64,000 bases of DNA from Ensifer adhaerens (GCF_028993555.1 NZ_CP118610.1:2108001-2172000), one strand, 5' to 3'; shown: positions 43,539 through 53,295, numbered from the stretch's first letter. The notes: a model not told the origin generated them from the sequence alone. A program made the numbers and translations.

Positions 43539-44387
43539 TCAGAACGACAACCGGTTGTTGGACCAGACCGGACCGAGGCGCTCTTCTTGCCTGAGCGTCG
43601 TGGAACCGTAGGAGAAGCGCAGGCCACCGAAGATGGTGCTGGTGTCGCCCGAGACCGATGCGCTGAGACCCGAAAGCTCCTCGTTGGTGTATTTGTACCC
43701 GGCAAAGAGCGTGACGGGGAAGGTCTCCAGCCGGTAGTTCGCCGTGAGCTTCAGGGTGCGCAGATCGTAGTCAAGGTTGTCCTCGGTGAGGCGATCGAGT
43801 TTGCCATCGATGTCGAAGCGCAGGTTGTCGGTCGCGTAGATGCGGACGCCGAGCGCGCCCATATAGTGGTTGGCGTCGATGTCGTCGAAGTCCGACACGC
43901 TCGCCTGGCCGAAGCCGACCGCGCCGTGTACCGTCCAGGTATCGAGGAAATAGGCCGCTTCGATGCCGCCCATGTAATCGTTGAGGTCGACGCCGATGCC
44001 CGGGTCGAGCCGCGCCGCCTGCGCAAAGACGCCCGCCGCGTAAAGATCGTTGCGGTAGTAGCCGTGCAGCGCGCCGTCATAGCTGTTCGTATCGGCATCC
44101 TCGTAGGAGGCGCGCGTATAGCCGAGATCGACCTGCAGGTTCATACCGGCGCCGGCGTCGAAGTTCACCGCGCCGCGCAGGTCCCAGGCGTCCGTATCGA
44201 TATCGCCTGGTGTATCGATGCCGGCTCCATAGGAGCCCTCGATGTAGCCGGCGATGCCGCCTGATGCCTGCTCCACCGGCACTTCATAGGCGTCCTGCGG
44301 CCCGACCAGCGGGCCGTCGATATCGGCAGCCACTGCGAGCTGAACGCTTGATAAAAGAAAAATGACGAAACCGCTCGCCCTGACCAT
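43539..44387 (-). CDS. Outer-membrane beta-barrel protein
   Basis: 282 residues. Signal peptide MVRASGFVIFLLSSVQLAVA, then a Gly/Asp/Tyr-rich sequence of alternating amphipathic strands (GIAGYIEGSYGAGIDTPG, DLRGAVNFDAGAGMNLQVDL, LGVRIYATDNLRFDIDGKLD) typical of porin-like barrels. The C-terminal strand does not end in the canonical Phe but in SNNRLSF, which fits well enough. GGAGTGGGG precedes the ATG at 44387; the upstream ATG at 44432 would bury the signal. Function unknown; a strong terminator follows. Confidence 0.78.
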   Translation of the reverse strand: MVRASGFVIFLLSSVQLAVAADIDGPLVGPQDAYEVPVEQASGGIAGYIEGSYGAGIDTPGDIDTDAWDLRGAVNFDAGAGMNLQVDLGYTRASYEDADTNSYDGALHGYYRNDLYAAGVFAQAARLDPGIGVDLNDYMGGIEAAYFLDTWTVHGAVGFGQASVSDFDDIDANHYMGALGVRIYATDNLRFDIDGKLDRLTEDNLDYDLRTLKLTANYRLETFPVTLFAGYKYTNEELSGLSASVSGDTSTIFGGLRFSYGSTTLRQEERLGPVWSNNRLSF

Positions 44388-44554
44388 TGCCCCACTCCGG
44401 TTGAAAGCCCCTGAAGATAGGTAAGCGAACATGGTTAATACAATCTGTACGGGAAGTGGATCAGGTTAACAACGCGTTGGCGTCCGTGCTGATCCTCGCC
44501 CTATGCGGCGGCGATCAAAGCCGAAATCCGCCCGTCGTGTCCCGTCGCAGGCTT

Positions 44555-44580
44555 CCCTCTCCCTGCCGTCAGGGAGAGGG
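44555..44580 (-). terminator. REP-like hairpin after the YCII gene
   Basis: CCCTCTCCCT / AGGGAGAGGG, perfect ten-base stem with a six-base loop, 47 bases after the YCII stop. Same GC-rich hairpin family as at 22720-22745; it may act as terminator. Confidence 0.55.
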
Positions 44581-44626
44581 TCAGGGTGAGAGGCAAGCCC
44601 ACCCTTGAGGTCAGTGCGGAGCGCAC

Positions 44627-45049
44627 TCACCCCTTGGCGATCTTCTCGCGCAGGCGCTCGTCCTGCGCGACAATCTCGGGCGTGATCACTTCGCCGAAAT
44701 CTTCGAGTTCGAACACCGGGCGAATTTCGATTTCGCTCGGTCCCGGCATCGGGTTCGGGCAGCGCTTCACCCACGCGATCGCCTCGTCCATGTCCTTGAC
44801 GGTCCAGATCCAGAAGCCGGCGACCAGTTCCTTGGTCTCGGCAAACGGGCCGTCGATGACCATACGGTTCGGTCCGTCGAAGGCAACGCGGGCACCGCGC
44901 GAGGAAGGATGCAGCCCCTCACCCGCCTGCATGATGCCGGCGTTGACCAGCTCCTCGTTGAACTTGCCCATGGCTTCGAGCAGCTCGGTCGAAGGCATCT
45001 TGCCCGCTTCGCTGTCCTCGGTCGCCTTTACAAAAACCACTACGCGCAT
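44627..45049 (-). CDS. YCII-related (DGPF-domain) protein
   Basis: 140 residues of the YCII/DGPF fold: MRVVVFVKATEDSEAGKMPS opens the first strand, and DGPFAETKELVAGFWIWTVK holds the signature DGPF. The fold is related to muconolactone isomerase-like barrels. In rhizobia, proteins of this kind often lie next to ECF sigma factors; none is beside it here. Function unknown. The start ATG follows GGAGAATGGACA. Confidence 0.85.
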   Translation of the reverse strand: MRVVVFVKATEDSEAGKMPSTELLEAMGKFNEELVNAGIMQAGEGLHPSSRGARVAFDGPNRMVIDGPFAETKELVAGFWIWTVKDMDEAIAWVKRCPNPMPGPSEIEIRPVFELEDFGEVITPEIVAQDERLREKIAKG

Positions 45050-45616
45050 TGTCCATTCTCCTCTGTCACGCCAGTCCCGGTCCTCGTGACCTCTGGGGGT
45101 GCCGGCGTGGTGAAACCCAAATAGTAAGAGCAGGTTGCGGGCGCCAGACCCACACGGATTTTTTTCCTATCCCGCTCCGGTGAAGGAAGCCGAATGGGCC
45201 TCCTTGCCTAAATGACGAACGGGAAACGGCGGCGCCGACAGGGTGTGTCAGATTTTTTCAGAAGAAAGACGATGTTGCAGAGCCGAACGCCAAAACCGCA
45301 GCTCGGCAAGGCCATCGCGGCCAATCCAAGTGTGCCCGGTCGACACGGCGATCGCAGCACTCTCCCCCTCGCCTCTGTGCTTGTCACGGAGATCCAGCCA
45401 CCGTGCGCCTGCACGGCGGGAGGTGCAGGCCGGCACGCCGATGATCGATATTTGGAAACTCTCTCGCGCCGCCGACGCGGCTGGATTCCTGTGACAAGCA
45501 CAGGAATGACGAGACCCAGCGTTACACCGCCCAATGAACGCAAGAAGGCCACACCGCGCCGGCATGGCCCTCTGTCATCATCCGTTCTTGCAGCCGAAAA
45601 CCTCGGCCACAGCGCC
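45050..45616. repeat. Intergenic region with a long inverted repeat
   Basis: No gene is supported in about 565 bases. Arms at 45375-45399 (CTGTGCTTGTCAC...) and 45479-45503 (...GTGACAAGCACAG) are 25 bases each and nearly perfect complements, with about 80 bases between. A short inner hairpin ATTCCTGTG / CACAGGAAT lies at 45485-45507. It looks like a REP/MITE-like element with no coding content. Confidence 0.6.
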
Positions 45617-46315
45617 CTATTGCGCCTGCATATGCAGCTCCGCCAGCGCCTGCCTCAGATCGTCGATCGGCGTCTGGTTGGCCATCTTCTTGCCTTCGAG
45701 TTCCGGCGGCATCTTCCAGCCGGGATCGATGCCTTCCATGTTGGGCAGCTCATGCGCGATGCCCTTGTGGCAGTCGATGCAGGTCGCCTTGCCGGAAAGC
45801 AGGTAGCGGGTGTGGATCTCGGCGGCCCGCTGCGTCTGCTTCTGCAGGTCCATGGCAACGGAGGAATGGCAGTTGCGGCATTCCAGGCTGTCGTTAGCCT
45901 TCATGCGAGCCCATTCGTGCTGGGCCAGTTCCAGGCGTTTTTCGAGGAACTTCGAGCGTGTGTTGATCGTGCCGAAGATCTTGCCCCAGACCTCCTTCGA
46001 CGCCTGCATCTTGCGGGCGATCTTGTCGGTCCACTGGTGGGGCACGTGGCAGTCCGGACAGGTGGCGCGCACGCCGGAGCGGTTGGAGAAGTGGATGGTG
46101 CGCGTCAGCTCCTGGTAGACGTTGTCATGCATCTCGTGACAGGAGGTGCAGAACTTCTCGGTGTTGGTGAGTTCCAGCGCCGTGTTGAATGCGCCCCAGA
46201 ACATGACGCCGCCGATGAAGCCGCCGAGCGTGAGGAAGCCAAGGCCGAGCGTGCCGGCCGGCGTCGCCATGATGCCCCAGGCCCAAAGGATGATTTTCCT
46301 GATCCAGGCGATCAT
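45617..46315 (-). CDS. napC: NapC, tetraheme cytochrome c quinol dehydrogenase
   Basis: 232 residues. One N-terminal membrane anchor ([20 protein letters not shown]), then four CxxCH haem sites in the periplasm: CTSCH, CPDCH, CRNCH and CIDCH. NapC takes electrons from the quinol pool and hands them to NapB-NapA. Size and haem count match the NapC/NirT family. It is the last gene of the nap cluster, with four bases between the NapB stop and its start. The cluster order EFDABC agrees with Sinorhizobium and Paracoccus relatives. Confidence 0.95.
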   Translation of the reverse strand: MIAWIRKIILWAWGIMATPAGTLGLGFLTLGGFIGGVMFWGAFNTALELTNTEKFCTSCHEMHDNVYQELTRTIHFSNRSGVRATCPDCHVPHQWTDKIARKMQASKEVWGKIFGTINTRSKFLEKRLELAQHEWARMKANDSLECRNCHSSVAMDLQKQTQRAAEIHTRYLLSGKATCIDCHKGIAHELPNMEGIDPGWKMPPELEGKKMANQTPIDDLRQALAELHMQAQ

Positions 46316-46319
46316 GTCG

Positions 46320-46775
46320 TCACTCGCTTCCGGCCGGCTTGAAGCCCAGTTCGCTCATATCCTTGAAATTGCTCGGCACCAGCGGGCTGGTGTCCGCCTG
46401 CGGCACATGGCAGGCCGTGCAGAAATAGCGCCGCGGCGAAACGTCGGCGATCATCTGCCCGTCGCGCGTCATGTAATGGGTGACGCTGATCATCGGCGCG
46501 CCGGAATCCTGGGTGAATTCGCGCTTGTGGCAGGACAGGCAACGGTTGGCATTGACCGAAAGCTCATAACCCTCGATCGAATGCGGGATCACCGGCGGCT
46601 GGTCGGGATAGGCACGCATCTTGCGCTTGTCGTCGACCACCCATTTCGGCAAGGGCGCTGCCGCCTCCGTCGCCATCTGCTGCGTCGGGCCTTCGAGCTG
46701 CGGCACCAGCTTTTCAGCAACTTGGGCCACCGCGGCGGTGGTGACGAACACCATCAGCCCGGCGGCCATCGCCAT
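46320..46775 (-). CDS. napB: NapB, diheme cytochrome c subunit of nitrate reductase
   Basis: 151 residues. A hydrophobic N-terminus ([20 protein letters not shown]), then the NapB domain with two haem sites, CLSCHK and CTACHV, and the conserved [20 protein letters not shown] segment. It shuttles electrons from NapC to NapA in the periplasm. The only canonical start in frame is the ATG at 46775, which gives a signal peptide without basic residues. A basic stretch (SGSGAARPVW-like) lies just upstream in the same open frame, so the true start may be non-canonical or lost. The 116-base gap to NapA is also unusually long. Confidence 0.85.
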   Translation of the reverse strand: MAMAAGLMVFVTTAAVAQVAEKLVPQLEGPTQQMATEAAAPLPKWVVDDKRKMRAYPDQPPVIPHSIEGYELSVNANRCLSCHKREFTQDSGAPMISVTHYMTRDGQMIADVSPRRYFCTACHVPQADTSPLVPSNFKDMSELGFKPAGSE

Positions 46776-46891
46776 CCAGACGGGGCGCGCTGCGCCGCTT
46801 CCAGCGGAAGTGCGAAGCGCCTTTGTGTTAGGAACGGTCCCGAAACAAAGAGACAGGACGTTTCCGCAAATCCGCTTCAGCCGTGAAAACC

Positions 46892-49399
46892 CTAGAGGGT
46901 AACGGGAACGATCTTGACCGCGCATTTTTTGAAATCCGTCTGTTTGGAGATGGGATCGGTGGCGTCGAGCGTAACCTTGTTGATGAGCTGGCTCGCGTCG
47001 AACCAGGGAACGAAGATGACGCCGGGCGGCATGCGGTTGCGGCCGCGGATATCGACGCGCGAGCGGATTTCGCCGCGCCGCGAGACGATGCGCACTTCCA
47101 TGCCCTGGTTGATGCCGCGCTTGCGCGCGTCCTCGGCATTCATGAAGACGCGCGCACCCGGAAACGCCTTGTAGAGTTCCGGCACCCGCATGGTCATCGA
47201 GCCCGAATGCCAGTGTTCGAGCACGCGGCCGGTCACCAGCCAGGTGTCGTATTCCGCGTCGGGGGATTCGGCCGGCGGCTCGTAGGGCACGGCGAGAATG
47301 ATCGCCTTGCCGTCCTTGTTGCCATAAAACTTCACGCCCTCGCCCGCCTTCACGTAGGGGTCGAAGCCCTCGCGGTAGCGCCACTTCGTCTCCTGGCCGT
47401 TGACGACAGGCCAGCGCAGCCCCCTGACCTCGTGATAGGTGTCATAGGGCGCCAGATCGTGGCCGTGGCCACGGCCGAAGGTGGCATATTCCTCGAACAG
47501 GCCCTTCTGGATGTAGAAGCCGAAGTCCTTGGCCTCGTTGTTGTCGTACTCGGCGCTGACGTCGGTGATCGGAAAGCGATCGACCTCTCCGTTCTTGAAC
47601 AGGACTTCGAACAGCGTCTTGCCGCGATATTCGGGGCTGGCGTCGAGGATTTCCTTCGGCCACACCTCGTCGGTGATAAAGCGCTTGGAAAATTCCACCA
47701 TCTGCCAGAGATCCGAGCGTGCCTCGCCGGGAGCCTGGACAAGCTGATGCCAGACATGGGTGCGCCGCTCGGCATTGCCGTAAGCGCCTTCCTTCTCCAC
47801 CCACATGGCGGCGGGCAGGATCAGGTCGGCGCTCATCGCGGTGATCGTCGGATAGGCATCGGAAACGACGATGAAGTTGTCCGGGTTGCGATAGCCCTGC
47901 CAGGTCTCGTTGGCAGTGTTGGGACCCGCCTGGACGTTGTTGTTGACCTGCACCCAGTAGAAATTGAGCTTGCCGTCCTTCAGCATCCGGTCCTGCTGCA
48001 CGGCGTGATAGCCGGGCTTTTCCGGGATGATGCCGTGCGGGATGCGCCAGATTTCCTCCGCGTGCTTGCGATGCTCGGGGTTGGTCACCACCATGTCGGC
48101 CGGCAGCCGGTGCGCAAAGGTGCCGACCTCGCGCGCCGTGCCGCAGGCCGAAGGCTGGCCGGTCAGCGAGAACGGGCTGTTGCCGGGCTCGGAGATCTTG
48201 CCGGTCAGAAGGTGCAGGTTATAGACCATCTGGTTGGCCCAGACGCCGCGCACATGCTGGTTGAAGCCCATGGTCCAGAGCGACATGACCTTGCGGCCGG
48301 GGTCGGCATAGAGCTCGGCAAGCTGCTTCAGGAATTCCGGCTCGACGCCGGTCAGCTCGACGGTCTTTTCCAGCGTGTATTCCGAAACCAGCGCCTTGAA
48401 CGCCTCGAAGTCGATCGGCTCGGTCTTGCCCGGATCCTTGGAGTTGGCGGCATTGACCTCGACCGGATTGTCGGGCCTGAGGCCGTAGCCGATATCGGTC
48501 ACGCCGCGGGCAAACTTGGTGTGCTTGTTGACGAAGTCCTCGTTGACGCGGCCAGTCTCGATGATGTGGTTGGCGATATAGTTGAGGATCGCCAGATCCG
48601 TGCCCGGCTTGAAGACAATGGGGATATCGGCGAGATCCATGCTGCGATGGGTGAAGGTCGAAAGCACCGCGACCCGCACATGCGGCTGGCCGAGACGCCG
48701 GTCGGCGACCCGCGTCCAAAGGATCGGGTGCATCTCCGCCATGTTCGAGCCCCAGAGCACGAAGGCATCGGCGTTCTCGAAATCGTCGTAGCAGCCCATC
48801 GGCTCGTCCATGCCGAAGGTGCGCATGAAGGCGACGGCGGCCGACGCCATGCAGTGGCGGGCATTGGGGTCGAGGTTGTTGGAGCGGAAGCCCGCCCGCA
48901 TCAGCTTGGTCGCGGCATAGCCCTCGAAGATCGTCCACTGGCCGGAGCCGAACATGCCAACCGCCGTCGGCCCCTTCTCCTTCAGGACCCTCTTTGCCTG
49001 CTCGGCCATCACGTTGAAGGCCTCGTCCCAGCTCACCGGCTCGAACTCGCCGTCCTTGGCGTAGGCGCCGCCTCGCTTGCGCAAAAGCGGCGTCGTCAGC
49101 CGGTCGTTGCCATACATGATCTTGGAGAGGAAGTAGCCCTTGATGCAGTTGAGGCCGCGGTTGACCTCCGCCTGCATGTCGCCGTGGGTGGCGACCACCT
49201 GGCCTTCCTTCACGCCCACCATCACGCCGCAGCCCGTGCCGCAGAAGCGGCACGGCGCCTTGGACCATTTGATCTCCAGCGCGTTGACACCGCCCGGCAC
49301 CGGCTGTGCGGCCGCAGGCAGCGCAATGCCGGCCGTGGCGGCGGCGATGCCGGCTGCGTGGGCCTTCAGAATGTCACGCCGCGTCAGTTCTCCGCTCAT
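46892..49399 (-). CDS. napA: NapA, catalytic subunit of periplasmic nitrate reductase
   Basis: 835 residues, full length. Twin-arginine signal ([20 protein letters not shown]). 4Fe-4S cysteines at 50, 53, 57 and 85 (CRFCGTGC ... LNCIKGY) and the molybdenum ligand Cys at about 183 ([10 protein letters not shown]), followed by the bis-MGD-binding domains. It reduces nitrate to nitrite in the periplasm. Its start overlaps the NapD stop (ATGA). Folded and cofactor-loaded before Tat export with the help of NapD and NapF. Confidence 0.97.
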   Translation of the reverse strand: MSGELTRRDILKAHAAGIAAATAGIALPAAAQPVPGGVNALEIKWSKAPCRFCGTGCGVMVGVKEGQVVATHGDMQAEVNRGLNCIKGYFLSKIMYGNDRLTTPLLRKRGGAYAKDGEFEPVSWDEAFNVMAEQAKRVLKEKGPTAVGMFGSGQWTIFEGYAATKLMRAGFRSNNLDPNARHCMASAAVAFMRTFGMDEPMGCYDDFENADAFVLWGSNMAEMHPILWTRVADRRLGQPHVRVAVLSTFTHRSMDLADIPIVFKPGTDLAILNYIANHIIETGRVNEDFVNKHTKFARGVTDIGYGLRPDNPVEVNAANSKDPGKTEPIDFEAFKALVSEYTLEKTVELTGVEPEFLKQLAELYADPGRKVMSLWTMGFNQHVRGVWANQMVYNLHLLTGKISEPGNSPFSLTGQPSACGTAREVGTFAHRLPADMVVTNPEHRKHAEEIWRIPHGIIPEKPGYHAVQQDRMLKDGKLNFYWVQVNNNVQAGPNTANETWQGYRNPDNFIVVSDAYPTITAMSADLILPAAMWVEKEGAYGNAERRTHVWHQLVQAPGEARSDLWQMVEFSKRFITDEVWPKEILDASPEYRGKTLFEVLFKNGEVDRFPITDVSAEYDNNEAKDFGFYIQKGLFEEYATFGRGHGHDLAPYDTYHEVRGLRWPVVNGQETKWRYREGFDPYVKAGEGVKFYGNKDGKAIILAVPYEPPAESPDAEYDTWLVTGRVLEHWHSGSMTMRVPELYKAFPGARVFMNAEDARKRGINQGMEVRIVSRRGEIRSRVDIRGRNRMPPGVIFVPWFDASQLINKVTLDATDPISKQTDFKKCAVKIVPVTL

Positions 49400-49680
49400 G
49401 GCTCCTGCCTTTCCTCTTCCATTTCGACATGCTCGAAAACCATGTTGGCCGAGATCACGCCATCAAGCAGCGAGATCCTCGACAGGCATTCGCCGAGCGC
49501 GCCCGTGCTTTTGCCTTCGATGACGATGACGATCTTGCCGCCGCCTTGGCCGTGGATTTCGACGTTTTCCATTCCTTGGAGCGTTGCGATCACCGCTTCG
49601 GTGCTCAGAGGCATCGTGGCGACCACGGCGCTCGAAATGTGATAGGGCGTGCCCGCTTTTGCTGTTGCCGCCTCAGACAT
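49396..49680 (-). CDS. napD: NapD, chaperone for NapA
   Basis: 94 residues. [20 protein letters not shown] starts the ferredoxin-like fold; [11 protein letters not shown] is the conserved NapD motif. It binds the NapA signal peptide during cofactor insertion. The stop overlaps the NapA start by four bases, and its own start lies within the end of napF (eight-base overlap), so translation is tightly linked. The longer frame toward 49965 is antisense or shifted NapF. Confidence 0.92.
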   Translation of the reverse strand: MSEAATAKAGTPYHISSAVVATMPLSTEAVIATLQGMENVEIHGQGGGKIVIVIEGKSTGALGECLSRISLLDGVISANMVFEHVEMEEERQEP

Positions 49681-50173
49681 GAGCCACCTCCACTTCCAAT
49701 GCCTTGACCGCGATCGCGCTGACCGGGCAGCCGGCAAGGCAGGCGCCGCAGCCGGTGCATCTGGCCGCGTTGATCTCCGGCAGGAACGGCCCGCCGATGC
49801 GTGGGCGAAAGCGGATCGCCTGCTCGGGACAGCTTTCGCCGCAGGACTGGCAGGCGACGTTGCGGCGCGCCAGGCATGTGTCGGTGATCGCGGCGACATG
49901 GGGGAAGCGTCGCACGTTCTTCTCTGCGAATACCGGCTCCGGACAGGCTTCCGCGCAGGCGCCACAAAAGGTGCATTCGCCGCGCGCGAAGTCGATGAAA
50001 GGAAGACCGTCGGCGAGACGGATTATGTCGGTGGGACATCGCTCGGCGCAGAGGCCGCAGCCGGTGCAGGCCGCAAGGCTTGGATCCGACACCCCGGGCG
50101 GGCGGATGCGCACCGGCCTTGCGGCAGCGCGGCCGGTAAAGAGTTCACGGCGGGAAAGAGGTTCTGCAGCCAT
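49673..50173 (-). CDS. napF: NapF, ferredoxin-type iron-sulfur protein
   Basis: 166 residues with four Cys-rich clusters: CTGCGLCAERC (from Cys 36), CTFCGACAEACPEP, CQSCGESCPEQ and CTGCGACLAGCP, fitting several 4Fe-4S centres. It is cytoplasmic and helps load or activate NapA. GAGGTGAGCC precedes the ATG; there are eight bases to the NapE stop. Confidence 0.93.
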   Translation of the reverse strand: MAAEPLSRRELFTGRAAARPVRIRPPGVSDPSLAACTGCGLCAERCPTDIIRLADGLPFIDFARGECTFCGACAEACPEPVFAEKNVRRFPHVAAITDTCLARRNVACQSCGESCPEQAIRFRPRIGGPFLPEINAARCTGCGACLAGCPVSAIAVKALEVEVAHV

Positions 50174-50181
50174 GGCTCACC

Positions 50182-50370
50182 TCAATGCCCGGGCGGGCCC
50201 GGCGGGCCGAAGATGATCTGCAGCATCCAGACGAGGAAACCGTAGCCGCCGACGATGCCAACAGCAACGATCGGCCAGATGCCGAAGGCAAGCACCAGGA
50301 AGGTGATGAACTCCGCGCGCCGCGACCGCGGGCGGTTTTCAATTGGCTGCGGCTGAACGAGTTCCGGCAT
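50182..50370 (-). CDS. napE: NapE, small membrane protein
   Basis: 62 residues with one membrane segment (EFITFLVLAFGIWPIVAVGI) preceded by a basic stretch (ENRPRSRRAEF), the usual NapE layout. Function unknown. The ATG at 50370 is preceded by GGGGGACGCGGGA; the ATG at 50388 adds six residues. First gene of the nap operon, transcribed behind the FNR-type box at 50492-50505. Confidence 0.9.
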   Translation of the reverse strand: MPELVQPQPIENRPRSRRAEFITFLVLAFGIWPIVAVGIVGGYGFLVWMLQIIFGPPGPPGH

Positions 50371-50491
50371 TCCCGCGTCCCCCAACACAATCTAAAGTAA
50401 GATGCGCCACCGGAAATAAAAATCAATCCCGTGACCTGCGAATGACAAGAATCCAACTCGTCGCAGAGTAGATAGCGAACAGGCGGAGACA

Positions 50492-50505
50492 TTGATCTGT
50501 GTCAA
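50492..50505 (-). promoter_or_regulatory. FNR/FixK/NnrR-type box upstream of nap
   Basis: TTGATCTGTGTCAA matches the consensus TTGAT-N4-ATCAA-type site of Crp/Fnr regulators, with a perfect TTGA/TCAA core. It lies about 120 bases before the napE start and should switch the nap operon on at low oxygen or with nitrogen oxides. No such regulator gene is in the window. Confidence 0.75.
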
Positions 50506-50590
50506 ACAGCAGGAATCCAAAGCGAAAATCGGCTGAAATTCTCCGATCGCGCGGCCAAATAACTTCCAGGAGAAGCTCAGTTTTACAATA

Positions 50591-50616
50591 TCGATATATT
50601 TCTAGGAATATATCGA
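50591..50616. promoter_or_regulatory. AT-rich 26-bp palindrome in the nap/DUF4180 intergenic region
   Basis: TCGATATAT ... ATATATCGA with a CTAG centre; only one base pair of the 13 is mismatched. It lies about 90 bases from the FNR-type box and about 140 bases upstream of the DUF4180 gene. The length and symmetry suggest an operator for a dimeric regulator not identified here. Together with the FNR-type box it is the only structure seen in the 388-base gap 50371-50758. Confidence 0.5.
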
Positions 50617-50758
50617 ATCTCCAACTTCAGTCGCCGGAGCAAGTCAAGCAACGCAAACGTCTGGCGAACCTTGGCGAAACGCCAGGCGGCGTTTCCGAGC
50701 AGCAGCGCCCGATCCGATCGCCCTTGCAACCCTGGGCTTTATCCACTATCCCCGACGA

Positions 50759-51133
50759 ATGACACAGCTTCTCGAAATCGGAACCGTGCGCGTCTTGAAA
50801 TGCGCTGACGATGGGCCACTCCTTGCCCGACCGGGCGACGCCAATGATTTTCTCGGCGACGCCTGGGCGCATGAGGCCACCGTCGTGGCGATCCCGGTGC
50901 AACGGCTCGGCCCGGATTTCCTCGATCTTTCGACCCGTATTGCCGGCGAAGTGTTCCAGAAATTCGTCAATTACCGCATGCAGCTCGCCATCGTCGGCGA
51001 TATCGGCGCAAGGCTCGAAGCGAGCAAGGCGCTGGCCGATTTCGTGCGCGAGACCAACAAGGGCAATTCGATCTGGTTCGTGCCGGATTTCGAGGCGCTC
51101 AGCGCCAGGCTTGTCAACACGCCGGTCGCCTGA
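50759..51133 (+). CDS. DUF4180-domain protein
   Basis: 124 residues matching DUF4180 in the C-terminal half (YRMQLAIVGDIGARLEASKA, then LADFVRETNKGNSIWFVPDF). The fold is unknown in function; members are often encoded singly. It is divergent from the nap operon and may share control through the intergenic palindrome, but that is speculative. CCCCGACGA is a weak ribosome site. Confidence 0.82.
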   Translation: MTQLLEIGTVRVLKCADDGPLLARPGDANDFLGDAWAHEATVVAIPVQRLGPDFLDLSTRIAGEVFQKFVNYRMQLAIVGDIGARLEASKALADFVRETNKGNSIWFVPDFEALSARLVNTPVA

Positions 51134-51208
51134 TCGCCGCTTGCATGGCAAGCTCGAAGCACCGGCGCGCTTTTGATCCCGATCTCCCGGCCACATGGGG
51201 TTAGGCTC

Positions 51209-51790
51209 ATGACGACCAAGGCGACGAAATCCGGACCGCTCCGCTGCATCAGTCTATGCACGCATCGTCTCGTCCTGCGCCCGACGACCCCTGCGGATGC
51301 AACCCGCGCCTTCGAAATCCAGTCGGATTGGGACGTCACGCGCATGCTGCGCATGGCCCAGTTCCCGCCGAGCCTCGATGACATGACCGGATGGTTCGCC
51401 GAGCACCAAGGGGAATGGACTTCGGGCACCGCCTTTCGATTTGCCATCGAGCGCGCCGGCCGCATGATCGGCGTGGTCGATCTCGATGAAATCGACGGCG
51501 ACCAGGGAGAGCTCGGCTATTGGCTCGAGAAGCCAAGTTGGGGACAGGGATATGCCCTCGAGGCCGCGCAGGCCGTGGTGGACTTCGCCTTTCGGGTGCT
51601 GGGGCTTACGACACTGCGCTCAGGCCACGCCGCCGACAATCCGGCATCCGGCAAGGTACTGGTCAAGCTTGGCTTTCGCCCGCATCGGACGGTGCAAAAG
51701 GCCTCCCGTTCGAGAGGCGAAGAGATCCTGCATCAGAGCTACAGCCTCACGCCCGCGACAAACAGCAACCGGCAGGATGCCGGTCGCTGA
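51209..51790 (+). CDS. GNAT acetyltransferase, RimJ/RimL-like
   Basis: 193 residues. The N-terminal segment LCTHRLVLRPTTPADATRAF is typical of the RimJ/RimL/SpeG branch, with the acetyl-CoA loop YWLEKPSWGQGYALEAAQAV and the final SGHAADNPASGKVLVKLGFR. The ATG at 51209 or the one at 51173 may be used; the second adds 12 residues. Substrate unknown, possibly an amine or a ribosomal protein N-terminus. It converges on an MFS exporter. Confidence 0.85.
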   Translation: MTTKATKSGPLRCISLCTHRLVLRPTTPADATRAFEIQSDWDVTRMLRMAQFPPSLDDMTGWFAEHQGEWTSGTAFRFAIERAGRMIGVVDLDEIDGDQGELGYWLEKPSWGQGYALEAAQAVVDFAFRVLGLTTLRSGHAADNPASGKVLVKLGFRPHRTVQKASRSRGEEILHQSYSLTPATNSNRQDAGR

Positions 51791-51852
51791 GAAGCGGCCA
51801 CGGGTGATCGCGCGCAGCTCTGCCGGATCACCGTGTCGCCGAGGTTGGCTCG

Positions 51853-53295
51853 TCAGGATGCGTTGCGAGCGCGCGCAGCCGTTCCGCCGCGCGCCCTGCT
51901 CGCGACCGTGATCGTAAGCGCAATCGCCGTCAGAAGCCCCGCGACCGCAAAGGTCACCTGCATGCCCCCCGCGACCGCCTCCGGCGCGGCCTTGGCGATA
52001 TCGCTCGCAGCCACGGCTGCGGCGAAGATCGCCCCCATGACCGATGCGCCGGTGACGAGCCCGAGATTGCGCGAGAGGTTGAGCAGACCGGAAACGACGC
52101 CGCGCCGGTCCAGGCCGACGTCGGCCATGACGGCGGTGTTGTTGGCCGCCTGGAAGAGCTGGTAGCCGGGCGTCAGCATCGCGATCGCCGCAATGTAGCC
52201 TGCGACACCCGCCAGGCCAGGCAGAGCGGCGAGCGCGATGCAGCCCGCAGCCATGGCCGCGAGACCGGCAACGACGATCGCGCCCGCGCCCAGGCGATCG
52301 ACGATCCGCCCGGCGACCACGCCACCGAAGGCCGAGATCACAGGGCCGATCGACATGACGAGCCCGACCAGTGCCGCATCGAGCCCGAGCCCGCGCGAAA
52401 GATAGAAGGGCCCGACCACCAGCGTCGCCATCATCACCGTCGAGACCAGCGCGTTGGTCGAAAGCCCGACGCTTAAGGTCCGCTCGCGAAACAGCGCCAG
52501 CCGGATCAACGGCGAGGCAACCCTGGCCTCGACCAGCAGGAACAGCCCAAGGCCGAGCCCAGCCCCCGCCAAAAGAGCGACATTCAACAGGCCGAAACTG
52601 CCGCGCCCCACCGTCATCGCCAGCGCATAGGCGCCGAGCGAAAGTGCAAGCAACAGCGTGCCCGGCACGTCGAAGCGCGGGCGCTCCCTGCCCTCAGGCA
52701 TGCGGTCTTCGGCCAGATGCCGATGGGCAAGAAAGAGCGCCACGAGACCGAGGGGTACGTTGACGAGGAAGATCGCCCGCCAGCCGAGGCCGGTCACCAG
52801 CGCGCCGCCGAGCGAGGGGCCGAGCGCGGTGCCGACCGCCGACATGGTGCCGAGCAGGCCCATGGCGCTCCCGGTCTTTTCCTTCGGCACCGCCTCGCCG
52901 ACAAAGGCCATGGTCAGCGCCATCATGATCGCAGCGCCGATACCCTGCACCGCCCGCGCCGCGACCAGCACCGCAAAGCTCGGCGTCAGGCCGCAAAGGA
53001 CGGAAGCCGCGGTAAAAAGCGCAATACCGGCAACGAGCAGCCGCCGCCGGCCGACGATATCGCCAAGCCGCCCGACGCTGACGATCAGGGTGGTGATCGC
53101 CAGCAGATAGGCAAGCACCACCCACTGCACCGCCTGAAAGGACGCAGCGAATGCGTCCGCCAGCGCCGGCAGCGCGACATTGGCGCTGCTGGTGCCGAGC
53201 GAGGAGAGCAGCATGGAAAGCGAGAGGCTGGCGAGCACCCAGCGAACGGAAGGCGCCGGGGCAGCGGGGGCCAGAAGCGTGTCTGCCGCGGTCAT
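51853..53295 (-). CDS. MFS exporter, DHA2/EmrB-QacA type (14 segments)
   Basis: 480 residues with about 14 membrane segments. SSLGTSSANVALPALADAFA and AYLLAITTLIVSVGRLGDIV (motif A loop RLGDIVGRRRLL) with GRRR are typical of DHA2 drug:H+ antiporters; motif C appears as GPSLGGALV. GGGAGGTGGGCG before the ATG at 53295 sets the start. It is divergent from a LysR whose upstream region contains a clear inverted repeat, so it is probably under that regulator. Substrate not known. Confidence 0.88.
   Translation of the reverse strand: MTAADTLLAPAAPAPSVRWVLASLSLSMLLSSLGTSSANVALPALADAFAASFQAVQWVVLAYLLAITTLIVSVGRLGDIVGRRRLLVAGIALFTAASVLCGLTPSFAVLVAARAVQGIGAAIMMALTMAFVGEAVPKEKTGSAMGLLGTMSAVGTALGPSLGGALVTGLGWRAIFLVNVPLGLVALFLAHRHLAEDRMPEGRERPRFDVPGTLLLALSLGAYALAMTVGRGSFGLLNVALLAGAGLGLGLFLLVEARVASPLIRLALFRERTLSVGLSTNALVSTVMMATLVVGPFYLSRGLGLDAALVGLVMSIGPVISAFGGVVAGRIVDRLGAGAIVVAGLAAMAAGCIALAALPGLAGVAGYIAAIAMLTPGYQLFQAANNTAVMADVGLDRRGVVSGLLNLSRNLGLVTGASVMGAIFAAAVAASDIAKAAPEAVAGGMQVTFAVAGLLTAIALTITVASRARGGTAARARNAS

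Noticed and set aside
45375..45507. Insertion sequence with terminal inverted repeats
   Set aside because: No transposase frame between the arms and only about 80 bases inside.
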